From NCBI GenBank assembly GCA_033961575.1, contig CM066730.1:116153523-116217522 (forward strand): a stretch of DNA of 64,000 nucleotides. Direction: 5' to 3'. This document shows positions 9,706 through 20,140 of this stretch, one piece after another (position 1 is the first letter of the stretch; each line of letters begins with the position of its first letter). The stretch comes from Aselliscus stoliczkanus (lineage: Eukaryota; Chordata; Mammalia; Chiroptera; Hipposideridae). Position numbers and translations under genes: made by a program. The notes below the pieces were generated by a model. That model saw only the letters and a list, made by a program, of their open reading frames with translations. It did no database searches and was not told where the DNA came from.

Positions 9706-11444
9706 CTGTGAGAAAGAGGAGAGAAGGAAAGTTAGGGGCAATGTTTCTCTTCCTTGGAAGAGAGGTTCACACCTCACCCAGCTGCCCAGGAACAGTCTGC
9801 CTGCCACTGCAAGAACTTACTTTCAGGCTGCTGTACATTGGCTGTCCACAAGGCCGCACTTCACAAATCCGGGTTTCTTTCACCAGGCGGCATTCAGGGT
9901 TGTCATTGGTAACTCGTGTGGAGATACCAGTTCCACAGGTCTTGGAGCACTGGGACCATGAAGTTGTTTGAACGATACATTTCTGGCCATGTAAAGAAGG
10001 GTTGTATAGGATGCGAGGTTCCGTTCCAAAGACTAGAGAGACAAACAAGAGGAAAGATTTCTCAGAGGCATACTGATACAAACGGATTCAAGTACTCATT
10101 TTATAAAGTTCCAAACTAGGAACATATTTCAGTACCACGTCTTAGGGGCTCAGTCTTAACTTACCAGGGAGCTGCTTCAGGGAGCCACCTTTTCCAAATG
10201 CAATTAATTCATTGTTTCTCGTTAACTCCACCTCTGAGGCATCAAATGTGGGCCCCTTGCCCAGGAGATTGTCCCTATCCTCCATGGGGTCTTTGGCACC
10301 ATCCTCGTCACAGACCCATTCCTCACAGCACTGCCCGGTAACTTTGACGAGCCGGGGGTTGGGACAGCCCAAGTTGGGGAGAGAGAGTTCTTGGGGACAC
10401 AGAGGAATGCAGCCCACGGCGCCATCAATACATGTGCACTGATGTTTACAGTTGGGCTGGAAACTTTCTCCGTTCTGGTAGATTCTGGAGTTATATTCAC
10501 AGGGTCTGCCCTCTGATTGAGCTGCAAAGAGCACCAAAAGAGAAGGGGAGAAGAGGATAAAGTTAAAATTCCAAACCATGGCCTGAAACGCATACATATT
10601 TTCTGCTGTTAAATTCAATTTATGGTAAAGTTCCCTACAATTCCCCAGAGACTCCAGACCAGAACAATAAGTTAGTCAGGAATCACTTTTCCGTATGCGC
10701 TTTTCGTTGGGCCCAGACACACTGAATTGCATTCCAGACTGCTGAAATCATGTGCCTTTCTGCCAAGCTACCAACAACAAAGCATCACCATACATGGTCT
10801 CAAAATTACTAAACTTCTGGACTACGGGGACTATTATTTTTTTTAAAGGGGCCAAACCACAAGCATCTTACCTCTGCAGATCCCCTTCAGAGCGGTGGAG
10901 CTGGCGCCGAAATTGCATTCCAGCCCCTTGGTGTGGTCGCAGGGCTGCGTTTTGCTGCAGTCCTCGTTGAGCTGCTTGGCGCAGACCTTACAGCAGCCGC
11001 AGCCATCCCGAACCAGCCCGACTCCCGGGGCGCACTTGGGCGCCTCCAGGGGGCAGTGGCAGGCGGCGGGGCAGGTGGAAAGCGCCTGGAGTGGGGAGAA
11101 GACTCGTGTGAGACTCGGCGCCGGGCGCAGGAAGGGCGCCCAGGGAAGGGATGGGGGTCTCTGACCCTGTCGGCAGAGGGGACTCTGATTCCGTCCATGC
11201 GGACTACCTCGGGCAGGGCTGCGTCCGCCAGGAGGCCCCAGACAACATCTTTAGGGGGTCCTCAAAGAGCTACCCCGAAACGCCCCCCGAACTTTTCAGT
11301 TTAGTGTTTTTCTGCCGTGAGCAATCTGGGGAAAGGGGTAGGGACTGGGAGAGCGGACGCAGAAGCGGTGGCAAAACTCACCAGCCTGGCTAAGTGGAGC
11401 AGGGTGACGGCGACTGCGAGCGTCCTGGCCGTGCGGGAGTTCAT
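9403..11444 (-). CDS. CCN1: CCN1 (CYR61) matricellular protein, five coding exons
   Basis: Joining minus-strand segments 11444-11382, 11085-10872, 10521-10165, 10032-9821 and 9705-9403 gives 1149 nt, or 382 codons plus TAA. All four introns start GT and end AG, and the reading phase is kept at every junction. The product has a hydrophobic signal peptide, an IGFBP domain (about residues 25-93), a VWC domain (about 97-165), an acidic linker, a TSP1 repeat (about 229-274) and a C-terminal cystine knot (about 287-361). This is the full CCN family order. Near-identity with mammalian CYR61 is clear in stretches such as [16 protein letters not shown] and [15 protein letters not shown]. The family is secreted, binds integrins and heparan sulphate, and acts in adhesion, angiogenesis and wound repair as an immediate-early, YAP/SRF-responsive gene. 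The human protein is recalled as 381 residues. The extra residue here appears to lie just after the [11 protein letters not shown] segment of exon 4. The gene looks intact. Confidence 0.97.
9821..10032 (-). CDS. CCN1: CCN1 exon 4 (TSP1 domain)
   Basis: The exon starts after an acceptor ending CTCTAG and completes Val before [11 protein letters not shown]. It ends SSLK|GTAAGT. It contains the thrombospondin type 1 core [18 protein letters not shown] and the following [14 protein letters not shown], which pair cysteines in the usual TSP1 pattern. The N-terminal [16 protein letters not shown] segment corresponds to the described alpha-6-beta-1 integrin site of the family. Confidence 0.95.
10165..10521 (-). 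CDS. CCN1: CCN1 exon 3 (VWC domain and hinge)
   Basis: The exon starts after CTCTTTGCAG, completing an Ala codon before [18 protein letters not shown], and ends CTCCCTG|GTAAGT. The first two-thirds is the von Willebrand type C domain, including the CTCIDGAVG segment. In human CYR61 the VWC segment around this motif is a known alpha-v-beta-3 integrin contact. The last third is the cysteine-free hinge. It is acidic and is the most diverged part compared with recalled human CYR61. Confidence 0.95.
10872..11085 (-). CDS. CCN1: CCN1 exon 2 (IGFBP domain)
   Basis: The exon starts after CTCCCCACTCCAG with [12 protein letters not shown] and ends AGA G|GTAAG, phase 1. It encodes residues 22-92 and is cysteine-rich, with the IGFBP signature GCGCCKVC and the CCN-typical CAKQLNEDC stretch. 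It is GC-rich and part of the promoter-proximal CpG island. Confidence 0.95.
11382..11444 (-). CDS. CCN1: CCN1 exon 1 coding part (signal peptide)
   Basis: Twenty-one codons begin at the ATG at 11444-11442 and read [20 protein letters not shown] then Leu, followed directly by the donor CTG|GTGAGT. The phase is 0. The stretch is a typical n-region plus hydrophobic core, and cleavage is expected just inside exon 2 near ALS|TCPA. The start is chosen because it gives a signal peptide of family length. The upstream in-frame codons are GC-rich 5' UTR. Confidence 0.95.
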
Positions 11445-11675
11445 TGTGGCGCGCAGGAGCAGTCTGCGCGAGCGCGGCAGCAAAGACGCCAACACACCGG
11501 TGCGCAGCGGGCTGGCCCGGCGCGGCTGGGTCGGGGCGGCGGGGGCGGTGGGCCGGGTGGCAGGGAGGCGAGGGCCGGAGCGGTGAGAGGGCCACGGGTG
11601 TCCTTCTGGCGAGATCCTTCCCGAGGAGTGAGCGGAGGGCGCGGGTGCTGCTCGGGGGCGCTCTCGCTCGCGGTC
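11445..11675 (-). other. CCN1: CCN1 5' UTR (inferred)
   Basis: This GC-rich leader lies between the ATG and the site expected about 25-30 nt downstream of the TATA-like box. The transcription start is inferred from that spacing only. Confidence 0.6.
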
Positions 11676-11696
11676 TGCCCCAGCGCGCAGAGCCCG

Positions 11697-11706
11697 CCTT
11701 TTTATG
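11697..11706 (-). promoter_or_regulatory. CCN1: TATA-like box of CCN1
   Basis: The minus strand reads CATAAAAAGG within otherwise very GC-rich DNA, about 255 nt upstream of the ATG. It is the only AT-rich core-promoter candidate there, and CYR61 is known to have a TATA-type inducible promoter. Confidence 0.75.
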
Positions 11707-11722
11707 GGCCGGCTGCGTGCAG

Positions 11723-11728
11723 TGACGT
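11723..11728. promoter_or_regulatory. CRE half-site TGACGT
   Basis: TGACGT lies about 20 bp upstream of the TATA-like box of CCN1, the position expected for a CREB/ATF site in an immediate-early promoter. It is identified by motif only. Confidence 0.5.
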
Positions 11729-11775
11729 AGGCTCTGTCTGCTCGCGCTGCGCGTTCCAGAATTCTCAAACATCTC

Positions 11776-11783
11776 TGGAATGC
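11776..11783 (+). promoter_or_regulatory. TEAD-type site TGGAATGC near the CCN1 promoter
   Basis: GGAATG, the reverse of the TEAD/M-CAT core CATTCC, lies about 105 bp upstream of the inferred start. CCN1 is a canonical YAP/TAZ-TEAD target, so the site is plausible. It is a short motif and occupancy is not shown. Confidence 0.45.
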
Positions 11784-11830
11784 TGCTTGGCGCGGGCTAC
11801 TGCCAAGCGCCTCCCCTGGCTCAATTGCAC

Positions 11831-11872
11831 CTTCCTTTCTTTCTTTCTTTCTTTCTTTTTTTTTTTTTTTTT
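11831..11872 (+). repeat. (TTTC)n followed by poly-T in the CCN1 upstream region
   Basis: About six TTTC units run into an uninterrupted T tract, roughly 160-195 bp upstream of the inferred CCN1 start. On the transcribed-direction strand this is a polypurine (A/G) tract. Confidence 0.9.
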
Positions 11873-14701
11873 GGTCCTGGATCCAAGGAAACAATCTTCC
11901 GTTTTTCCACTTTCAATAACTACTTGTATTGGGGAGGGCTCTTTGGGGCGTGAGGGTGGTGAGGGTGGTGGAAGGGGCGAGGGGGGCGAGTTCAGAACTT
12001 TGCCTGGACTGGGAGGGTGGGAGGACCTGAGAGGGAGGAACAAAAGTCGTTTTGTTTGGTGATGCCGAGTTGACCGGGCAGCCTTGGAAGCCCTCACCCA
12101 GGAAGGCAGCGAGCTGTTTGCTTGTTTACAACCAAGGTGAGAGTCAAGTTATCTACGGAAGCGAATGGGAAGGGGTAGTGTGTCTCTGAGCCGGGAATCT
12201 ACTTGTGGACTTCATCGAGGCAAGCTCGGATCAAGCCCCAAAGCTTTGGCATGGCGTTTATTCCAAGTTAAGTGTATTGCAAATTAATACTCGCAGTGGC
12301 ACTTCTGAATGAAAAAGGGGGAAAATCAACTTCCCTCATGTCTGGCAGCTTCCCAGGCAAAGGTCTTCCCCCTTCCGTCCCCCATCCCCCCCTTTTTGGT
12401 GTGTCGTACTTGTTTGTTTTTGGAGGTTCCCACTTTAGTTCCAGCCCACTGCCTGGGTTGGAAGTCCGAGAGGAAACGAACGCAGGGAGCTCTCTGGCTG
12501 GCTGACTTACACTTCCTCACGGATGCGGGAGACCGGGTAAGCGCTTCCAGCCTCCCTCCGCGGGCAGGAGGCGATGCACACTAAGCCGCCAGCCAGAAGC
12601 GGAGGGGACTACCGTGGAGTGACTTGTACTGAGATCATCACCTGTATATACTTCAAGGTCAAGCCAGATTCTAGTACCATTGTGCCCAATGGATCTCTGG
12701 AAAAAGCAGACTCCTTAAAGCTGAAAGTGTTGCGGAATTTTTAATTCCTTTCCTTGGGACCTCTTAGAAACCTGTCATTTCAAGTGAATTGCAAAGCTTT
12801 TGTCTCGAAAAGAAAAAAAGAGACATAAGAGATTTAGGATGTAATATTCTGTAATAAAAATTTTAGCAGGTTTTACGATCCCATTCTACCTGCAATACAC
12901 TCAGTAGAAGAAGCCCCTACAAAGCAATTTAACAGTATCAATATCGTTAGTGTGATTGACAAACTTTCCCCCAAAGTTTCTAAAATATCTTATGTATGTT
13001 TTGTTAAAAACATACACAAGTAATTATGCTAGCCTCCCTTTTAACAATGTGCTTTAGAAGAACTGCGCGGTTCTTTTGTCGTTTTTTAGTGTTTAGGGCT
13101 GTTCAGTCTTCATAATTTAGCAGTCTTGCTTTAGAAGGCCTTCGGTGCTGACTTTTCTGTGAATGACTCTGACAAGCACAGTGAGAAGCTATTGCAATGA
13201 AAACACTCTTCAGTGAAGAGAGCCGATAGGAAAGAGTTAAGTTTCATTCATTCTAAAGTGCCCTTTCATAAGTCTAAGGCTTTTACTAGAGGGCATGGGA
13301 TCTCTAAGACTTTGTTGGAAGGGTTTGGGGTGGGGAACCTATTTTTCAAGGCCTAATAGATTATCAGGTTTTGTGCAAATAAAGTAAGGAAAGTCTGGGC
13401 CCTGTATTGTACCCAGGCCAATCTGTCAATTATTGTTTAGAAAAATGGTTTCTCTTATATTAGGGTTTCATTATTGTTTCCTTCTTAATGAAATGACTGG
13501 GGACAGGGTGAGTAAGGGCAGTCAGTACAGGGTGGAGGAGGTGGTAAGAGAGAATGGATGGAGAGGAGCGTTCCTGGCTTCTGTTGTGGTGTCTTTTCTA
13601 TTTGACTTCATGGTTGTAAGTATTTCCAGATGGTGAATCAGACACCAGACGTAACAATATTTCCATATTTGGGTATAGCAGTAGCTTGCGTTTTTAACAT
13701 TTTTCTGCCTGTTATCCAACCACAAAGCATTCTTGACAGCTTCAAATGTTGTTAAATATAGACTTAACTTCTGTTCCCAGAGCAGGAAATTCTTTGGAAT
13801 TCCTTGTTTTTCACGCAATCTGTCTATCATGATTTAAAATAAAATCACAGTGGATGATCCAACTGGCCTGTGTATATACCTTGTTCCTTTATTGAAGTGT
13901 GTGTGTGTGTGGGGGGGGGTTGGGCAAAGAGATTCATTTTACTGCATAGCATTCAAACACACACCATTCCTGGAATTCCTTTAAAAATCAGATTAAAGTT
14001 TTCTAACAAGAGTGTGTGGGTTTGTTTCTGGACTTTAACTAGGGAAGCCTGGAGGATGAATTTGCACCAGGGGAGAAACGGAGAACCCTACCATCAAATG
14101 CCCATTTAAAGCAGGCAGTGTCTTGTGGGAGGGGGTTTAGGGAGCTGTAGCAAACAGGGCTAGGAGGTGGGGGAGAGGGAGAAACTGGAGTAACCTGTGT
14201 GCACAGTCTTTCCATACACTATGTCCTGGAGTGCCTGCTAGTAAACCATGGCATCAGGGGAGAGGACCAGCAGCTCGTCATGCCCTGCTCAACGACCGTC
14301 CAGAAACCTCAGACGTCCCGTCGCCTTCTCCCCTCCTCTGCTGAAAGCTGCAGATCAGTTCACGTTGACAGATTGTAGAGGAAATGTGCAAATATTTATG
14401 GGTAAGTGTTGCTTCGGGTGCTAATTCTGCATGGCTCTTTTGCTCTATTTCCTCCCTCTCTCCCTACATGGGTGCCCCAGGAGGGAATAACGGGCTGCCT
14501 TGTTTCCTTGGGCTGCACAGCACGGAGAAGGGACTGCTTGTCTTCTGCAGTTCCTGGCTTTGGGCTGAGCAATGGGGACGTCTCTTGCCTGCTGCTGCCA
14601 GGCAATTTTAGGTCACCCAAAGAAGGGTTCACTGTCTTGCGGCAACTGAGGATAATAATCACCTTAAACCTGGCAACTCTGGGTTTCTAGACCTGGACAA
14701 G
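11873..14701. other. Region between the CCN1 promoter and the second CpG island
   Basis: Mostly unique sequence with no coding signal. It holds G-rich patches (about 11930-12040), a (GT)n/G tract at 13898-13920 and the donor-like site at 14402. It probably contains regulatory DNA for CCN1, but no specific element can be proved from sequence. Confidence 0.4.
14402..14407 (+). promoter_or_regulatory. Strong splice-donor-like site GTAAGT (candidate non-coding first exon)
   Basis: The sequence ATGG|GTAAGTGTT matches the donor consensus on the plus strand, about 2.7 kb upstream of and divergent from CCN1. The preceding 150 nt are moderately GC-rich. It could end an upstream first exon of DDAH1 or of a divergent lncRNA, or it could be chance. 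Confidence 0.2.
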
Positions 14702-14880
14702 TGGTTTTCAAACGTCTAAGTGTGTCTCAGAATCACCTGGAGGGCTGGTGCAAGACCAATTGCTGGGTCCCATCCCAGAATTTCTTATTAGTTACAGTTC
14801 TAACAAGTCCCTGGGTGAGGATGCTGCTGACGGTGTGGGGAATCAAACCCTGAGAGCCACTGCCTTGGACGACAGGAGTG
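14702..14880. mobile_element. MER5A-like hAT-Charlie element
   Basis: It starts 'gtggttttcaaacgtctaag', contains 'cagaatcacctggagggctg' and ends 'gagagccactg'. Inverted ends and length fit the non-autonomous MER5 family. Confidence 0.7.
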
Positions 14881-15029
14881 CCTGTGATAGCTGTTTGCAT
14901 GTTCGTGAGTCCTCATAGTTAGGTACTCGCCTGCACACCTAGTCTCACAACGCCACTTTGTATGTCACCTTAATAAATAGAACAATTTATGGTGACTGAG
15001 AAAGGCCAGTTTTAAGGTGGTGCCTCGCG

Positions 15030-15750
15030 CCACCCTTTTTCTCGCCACACCTCTCCGGCCCCTGAGCCCCACACGGTGGAGTGATCGCGGGGAGAGCTAG
15101 AGGAAGCCGGGATGGCGGCGGGAACTGGGGGGCCGACGCGAGGGGAGAGGGCACGGGGCGAGCTCCGGGACGAGCTCCGCCGCCTGCTGCCCGCCGCCCC
15201 CTGCCGGCTGCCTGGCCCGCGCGCCCCAAGTCGCCGCGGTTGCCGGGGACTCGAGGTTTCCGGCGGTGCGCTGCGCAGGACGTTTCCAGCCCTAGCCCAT
15301 ATTTGGTGAAAGTCTTTCAAGACTCCGTCATCCAACTCCGGGGGGCAGCGGCGGCGGCGGCCTTAGCAGCGGGCCCCGCAACCGCCGGGCTGCTGAAAAG
15401 TACCCGCGCCCAGGCTTCGGGCCGCCTGTCCCCAGGCGGTGTGGCGACCCGGCGCACACGGCCGCAGGACAGACCGCCGCCGCCCGTCCCCCTCCCCACA
15501 CCTCTACGAGGGCCGAGGGCAGCCCCGCGCTGCGTGGGAGGCTGGCGCGGAGGGTGCCGCGGCCCGATTGTGTCACTTTACCCGTCCACCCCACTGTTGA
15601 CTCGTCCTCCCAGCGGGCCAGCGAATTGCGGCGCTGTGCCAGACTTCGAGGGTACGCCCAGGCGCGGGGGTGTGTGTGTGTGTGTGTCAGAGGGCGGTGT
15701 TTGCTCAGACATCCAGCCCACCCGAGAGCTGGGATATGGAATTGACTCTG
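15030..15750. promoter_or_regulatory. Second CpG-rich island, candidate divergent promoter
   Basis: A sharply bounded GC- and CpG-rich block carries GCGGCGGCGG-type runs, GC boxes and a consensus CArG box. It lies about 3.5 kb upstream of CCN1. From recalled mammalian gene order, a far-upstream alternative DDAH1 promoter lies a few kilobases from CCN1 on the opposite strand, and this block is the best candidate. No recognisable DDAH1 coding sequence is present. It could instead be a CCN1 enhancer. Confidence 0.5.
15297..15306. promoter_or_regulatory. CArG box CCATATTTGG (SRF site)
   Basis: This is an exact match to CC(A/T)6GG within the second CpG-rich island. CCN1 is a classic serum-response gene regulated by SRF through an upstream CArG element in rodents. 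Assignment to CCN1, and not to the divergent transcript, is inferred. Confidence 0.6.
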
Positions 15751-17221
15751 GAGAGAAGTCCCAGAGGTCCTTGTCCAATTATCTCTAAAAGGCAGAGATG
15801 CTCGAGTTCACTCTTGATATCTCTTAGTCTCCTACCACCCCTTCCTCTCTTTCTCATCATTAAGTTCCAGGGTTAGTGGAGGGAGTGGGGAACCCTTGGA
15901 TAAGAAGCCCTGGCTCTGTCATCCACTAGCCTTGTAGCCTTCCATAAACCTCTCATCCTCTTGAGACCTTTTATCCTTCATCAGTAAGTTGGGAAAAAGT
16001 GATAGCAAGAAGTAAAACTGGAACAGTCCTTTTCAGGGATGAATCTCACGCCATCCTCTCCTAATAATGACAAAAACAAATACTTAGGAATATAGGGCTC
16101 ACTCTATATCAGCACTGTTTTGAATGTCTAATATAAATTGACTCATTTAATTCTCCAGTGCCCCACTGAGGCAGATCCTCTTGTCTACACCATTTTGTAT
16201 CTAAATGAGGAAATAAAGGCACAGTAGGTAAGTGACTAGCCAAAGGGCACTCACCTACCAGGTAGCAGAATTGGACCTGGCATTTTGGCACCAACCAGCC
16301 TTGTGCTTAACCACTGTGCTATACTGCCTACTCCCCATCTTTTACTTTAGATGTTCAGGCCTGTCCCCTCTACTGGAAATTTACTTTTATTTAACTCTGT
16401 CACACCATACCCAGACATTCCAGGATAAATGCATCACATAGAAAAATAGCTGATAAGTTAACCTCTGAGAATTCAAGGTGTGCTAACCTCTGAGAATTGC
16501 CTAATGTGCTGGCTTTTGGAGGAGGAGAAGGAAAGCGGTGTGTGTTTTAACATAAACAAATGCAGATAAATTTATCTAGTGGACTCTTTGGCACCTTGGT
16601 AGGCTTATGGGGAAGCTATCTGGGACCTTTGAGGTCGTTCTAATGCTTCACAAGCCACACTGATCAGGCAGCTCCCACTTCTAGAGTAAGGCTTGGTCTA
16701 GTGGGAACTGCATGTGCCACTGAGATAAGGTTTTGGATGGTTCATCAATCTGAGTGATCCTCATGGGCTGGATATGGTTTTAACCTGTTTTTTTTTTTCC
16801 AACTATAAATTACGAGTACAATTACCTAAGTATCTGAGGACAGATTATTTTTCCTCTCGGAATCCCAGATTTATTCAGAGCTCACGATGTGTCATTGCAC
16901 TGTGGTAGGCACTGGTGACATAAAAAAGCACTCTAACATTGACCTTCCCTTTGAGGACTCTACAATCTGTTGCTGAAGCGGGTACAACGTGCTGTGTGGA
17001 CACTTCTTTGCCTGGGGAATGAGGATGGAACTAACCTGAGTCTGAAAGGATGATTAGGAATCTGATACAGGGAAGGGCATTTGAGACAGAGGGAACCATG
17101 TATAACAAGGGTCTATCGGGCATGGCTGGACCATAGGATTCCTTTGGGGAACTGGCAAGAAAGGTAAACTGGGACTTTCTGCAAATGACATTGCCTGTCG
17201 TGTCATCAGGCCTCTGCCCTA
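15751..17221. other. Non-coding stretch with MIR fragments
   Basis: MIR plus strand at about 15890-16010 ('ctggctctgtcatccactag'). MIR minus strand at about 16130-16335 ('gaggcagatcctc..' to 'ccactgtgctatactgcc'). An old 'gtggtaggcactggtgacat' repeat lies near 16880-17000. Confidence 0.55.
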
Positions 17222-17422
17222 CAGGCAGTGCTATAAGCCATGTGAAGCTTTGCCTTGGTTTCCTCATCTATATGATTATTGGGTTGCCTCTGCTCAGGAG
17301 ACATGCACTGAAGGGCTCACAGGGGTCAGCTGGTAACAAAATGCCATTTCAAGGATTCGTACTAGCTGACATTTGGCCTCGGCTTTGGGGAACCATGTGG
17401 ATAGTAGAGAGTAACTATGTGG
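17222..17422 (+). repeat. Local duplication copy A
   Basis: Shares an ordered series of segments with 18779-18965, including 'cttggtttcc..catctata', 'gctgacatttggcctcggc' against 'gctgacacttagcctcggc', and a following G-rich stretch. Confidence 0.65.
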
Positions 17423-18778
17423 GGGGGATGCGGGGGTGCGGGGCTGAGTGGTTGGTAGGTGAAAATGTAGGTCCAGTGTTTGTTGTTGTCTCATTTTATA
17501 AAGAGACACTAGAAATACGGATTTTTGTGTGAAGCCTTTTAGTTTTTAAACTGTTGGCAATTAATTCAAACAGTGTTAAAATTCCACCTAAGTTAACTTC
17601 AGGAAAACCAAAGAAGACAATGTCTGGGCCCTGCCCGTTGTGATCTCCGCACTGAGTGTCTCCAGTAACCTGTCCTGCTCCAGCACTGTCACTCCCAGCC
17701 TCTCCTGAAATATCAGGGAATAGCACCCTGGGCTCCATTTAATTGTCAGATTTGATTTAATTGGCTAGACTTTCATTTGTTTTAGAACCGGGGCAGCCAG
17801 TTGACTCAGTTGTAGGAATTTATATTTTATCAACAAAATTGGAATAAGTGTCTTTTCTCATTTTCTACTTTACTCATTCCCCAAACACTATTCAGCCTCC
17901 CTCTTTCTTTTCCCCTTGAATTTATTTTGTAAACAGCTGACATTACCTTGGCAGCATGATAGGAAATACTTTTGTTTTTTAGGGCATCCGTATCCAGTGG
18001 GAACTATGTCTGTTTATTTCCTCCACCTGGCATCTGTCCATAGGAAGCTAAGCATTTGTAACCCCTTTACCTTATAGAACTTCTTGTTTTGTGATAACAC
18101 AGAAACATTTCATTGAAATGGACTGGAAGGCAGTTCTCCCACTCCACCCTGCAATCCATCTTCTAGACATGATTGAGCAATAAGAGATATATTAATGATA
18201 AGTCACTATCAAATGGGTTAGCACCAGACCCAAGGGATTAAGAATTAATCTTGTGTTTTATTTCCAAAGATACCTGTCTCTCTTCATTGCCTACTTAAAA
18301 CCCCACATACCACGTTCAGAATTTAGAAAGTATTTGATTTGGGCCCAGTTCGTGAGCACTCAGGTAGATCCTACCGAGAGATGGAAGCCATTTATTCGTG
18401 CCAGTTTTCTGCAGTTCCAAGGATTAAGTGTAAAGGAGGATTCTGGCAGTTGGATTGATAATGTAAAATAAGACATAAGGCATGGTTAGTGCTCAACAGG
18501 ATACCTGGTACATAATAAGTGCTTAATAAATTACAATTATCTGTTGTTAAGCACCACCCTTACCTCCATTTTTACTATAATTAGCCTAGAATGACCTAGC
18601 CTTATTCTCTAGAGAATATTCTGTATTTTAGACTAGATGAACTCTAGTTAGAAAATGATTTGATAACTGGCATATAGATGATGTGATTTAAAAGATCCTG
18701 GCTTGCACTGGGGCCCCAATGACCCTCTAAGAAAGCACTCAAATGGCCTTTCTTGTCATAGAATTGCAACTTTGCCTA
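17423..18778. other. Non-coding stretch
   Basis: Nothing gene-like is seen. A MIR 3' tail lies at about 18480-18545 ('aagtgcttaataaattacaa'). Confidence 0.45.
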
Positions 18779-18965
18779 AAGGCAGTGGGGAGCCATGAGA
18801 GATTTTGTCTTGGTTTCCACATCTATAAGATAATGGGGTTGCCCCAGCTCAGGGGTCATGTACCTAAGGGATCAACCATGTAAAAAATGCCATGCCTGAG
18901 GATTAATGCCAGCTGACACTTAGCCTCGGCATTGGGGGGCCATGGGGATAGTTATATCTCTGGGG
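18779..18965 (+). repeat. Local duplication copy B
   Basis: Diverged direct-repeat partner of 17222-17422, offset about 1.55 kb. Confidence 0.65.
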
Positions 18966-19829
18966 TCTGGGTTTTGCCTACCAAAGACTAGGCTGTTAGT
19001 ATATACAGATGAGTTGGTGATTTCATCTAATGTTTATAAACATTAGATATATACTCAAACCCATAGGGTGAGTATTTTTGTTTAAATAACAAGAAAACAG
19101 GCTTAGCTTGAGTCAGTAACAGGTGCAAAGACACAGAGCTGTTAAGGCAGGGCCAAGTGTCTGTCTCCACAGGCCACTCTTTTGAAGGGGAACTTGATAG
19201 TGCCCTCGATAAAATCTGCCTTAAAGTTTAGGACCTGGCCCTCAGCTTCTTGATTTCCCCTTAACAACTGACTGTGGGTGTCACTTAAATATATTTCCAA
19301 ATGTTTATCGAGGTTTTTGCATTTTCCGTAACTGTGGATCTCTGTTTCTTCATGAGAGTTGGGTAATGAATGAGTTAAACAATAGAAGAGGGTTCCTTCC
19401 TCAGGACCATTGCCTGATCTTGTCCCTATTTCCTCTGAAGAAAAAGAGATGTGTCAGAGCACAGGAAGAACTCAGAGATTGAGAGATACTTCTACTGTAA
19501 CTTAGTCATCGCCATTGATTTTGTTACCTGAGGCAGGTGAAGCTGCCACCTTCCACAGCCTGTGGTCATCCTCACAACAGAGTTACTAAGCACAGAATTC
19601 TCCAGGCATTCACCAAGAACACCCTGTGTGTGTTTGATGAAAGGTGTCCCCGTGTCTTGGGGGTGGGGTGGGGGTGGGGTGACCAAGGTTATGGCAATAA
19701 ATAAAAAGCATAAAGCAATTTAAGGTTAGTCCCAGGCATTTCTCTGAAATCTTCTACCCCTCTCCTTTGATTAAATTTTAGCTTTCAAAATAAAAAAATA
19801 GCTGTTTTTAAACAGTCAGTTCTTTTTTT
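18966..19829. other. Non-coding stretch, nothing recognised
   Basis: Contains a short G-rich run (19655-19680) and no supported gene. Confidence 0.45.
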
Positions 19830-20140
19830 TTGTAGTTGTTTCTAACTTTTAAAAATTGAGGTATAATTGACATAGAACTATATTAATTTCAGGTATCTCA
19901 CATGATTTGATATATGTATATATAGTGAAGCAGTCACCACAATAAGTCTAGTTAACATCAATCATCACACAAAGTTCCATTTTTTTTCTTGTAATGAGAA
20001 TTTTTAAGATCTACTCTCTTAGCAACTTTCAAAGATATGATACAGTATTATTAACTATAGTTACCATGCTGTACAATACATCCCCAAGACTTATGTATTT
20101 TATAGCTGGGAGTTTGTGCCTTTTGGTCACCTAGACAGTC
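19830..20140 (-). mobile_element. Old L1 3'-end fragment
   Basis: The plus strand reads 'attgaggtataattgacata', then 'caccacaataagtctagtta', then 'taactatagttaccatgctg', the antisense of the known L1 3' UTR in the correct order. The element is therefore on the minus strand. Confidence 0.8.

Larger units (their letters stand above)
10872..11760. promoter_or_regulatory. CpG-rich island over CCN1 promoter, exon 1 and exon 2
   Basis: CpG dinucleotides are frequent and the base composition is strongly GC-rich, in contrast to AT-rich surroundings. The block spans the promoter, exon 1, intron 1 and exon 2 of CCN1. Confidence 0.7.

Noticed and set aside
11394..12062. Plus-strand open frame of 222 codons antisense to the CCN1 promoter
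   Set aside because: It overlaps CCN1 exon 1, the promoter and the TTTC/poly-T tract. Its length comes from GC-rich DNA and translated simple repeat.
15081..15788. Plus-strand open frame of 235 codons in the GC-rich block
   Set aside because: The composition is arginine-, glycine- and proline-rich, as expected from CpG-island DNA with few stops. It has no domain character, and two other frames in the same block are also open.
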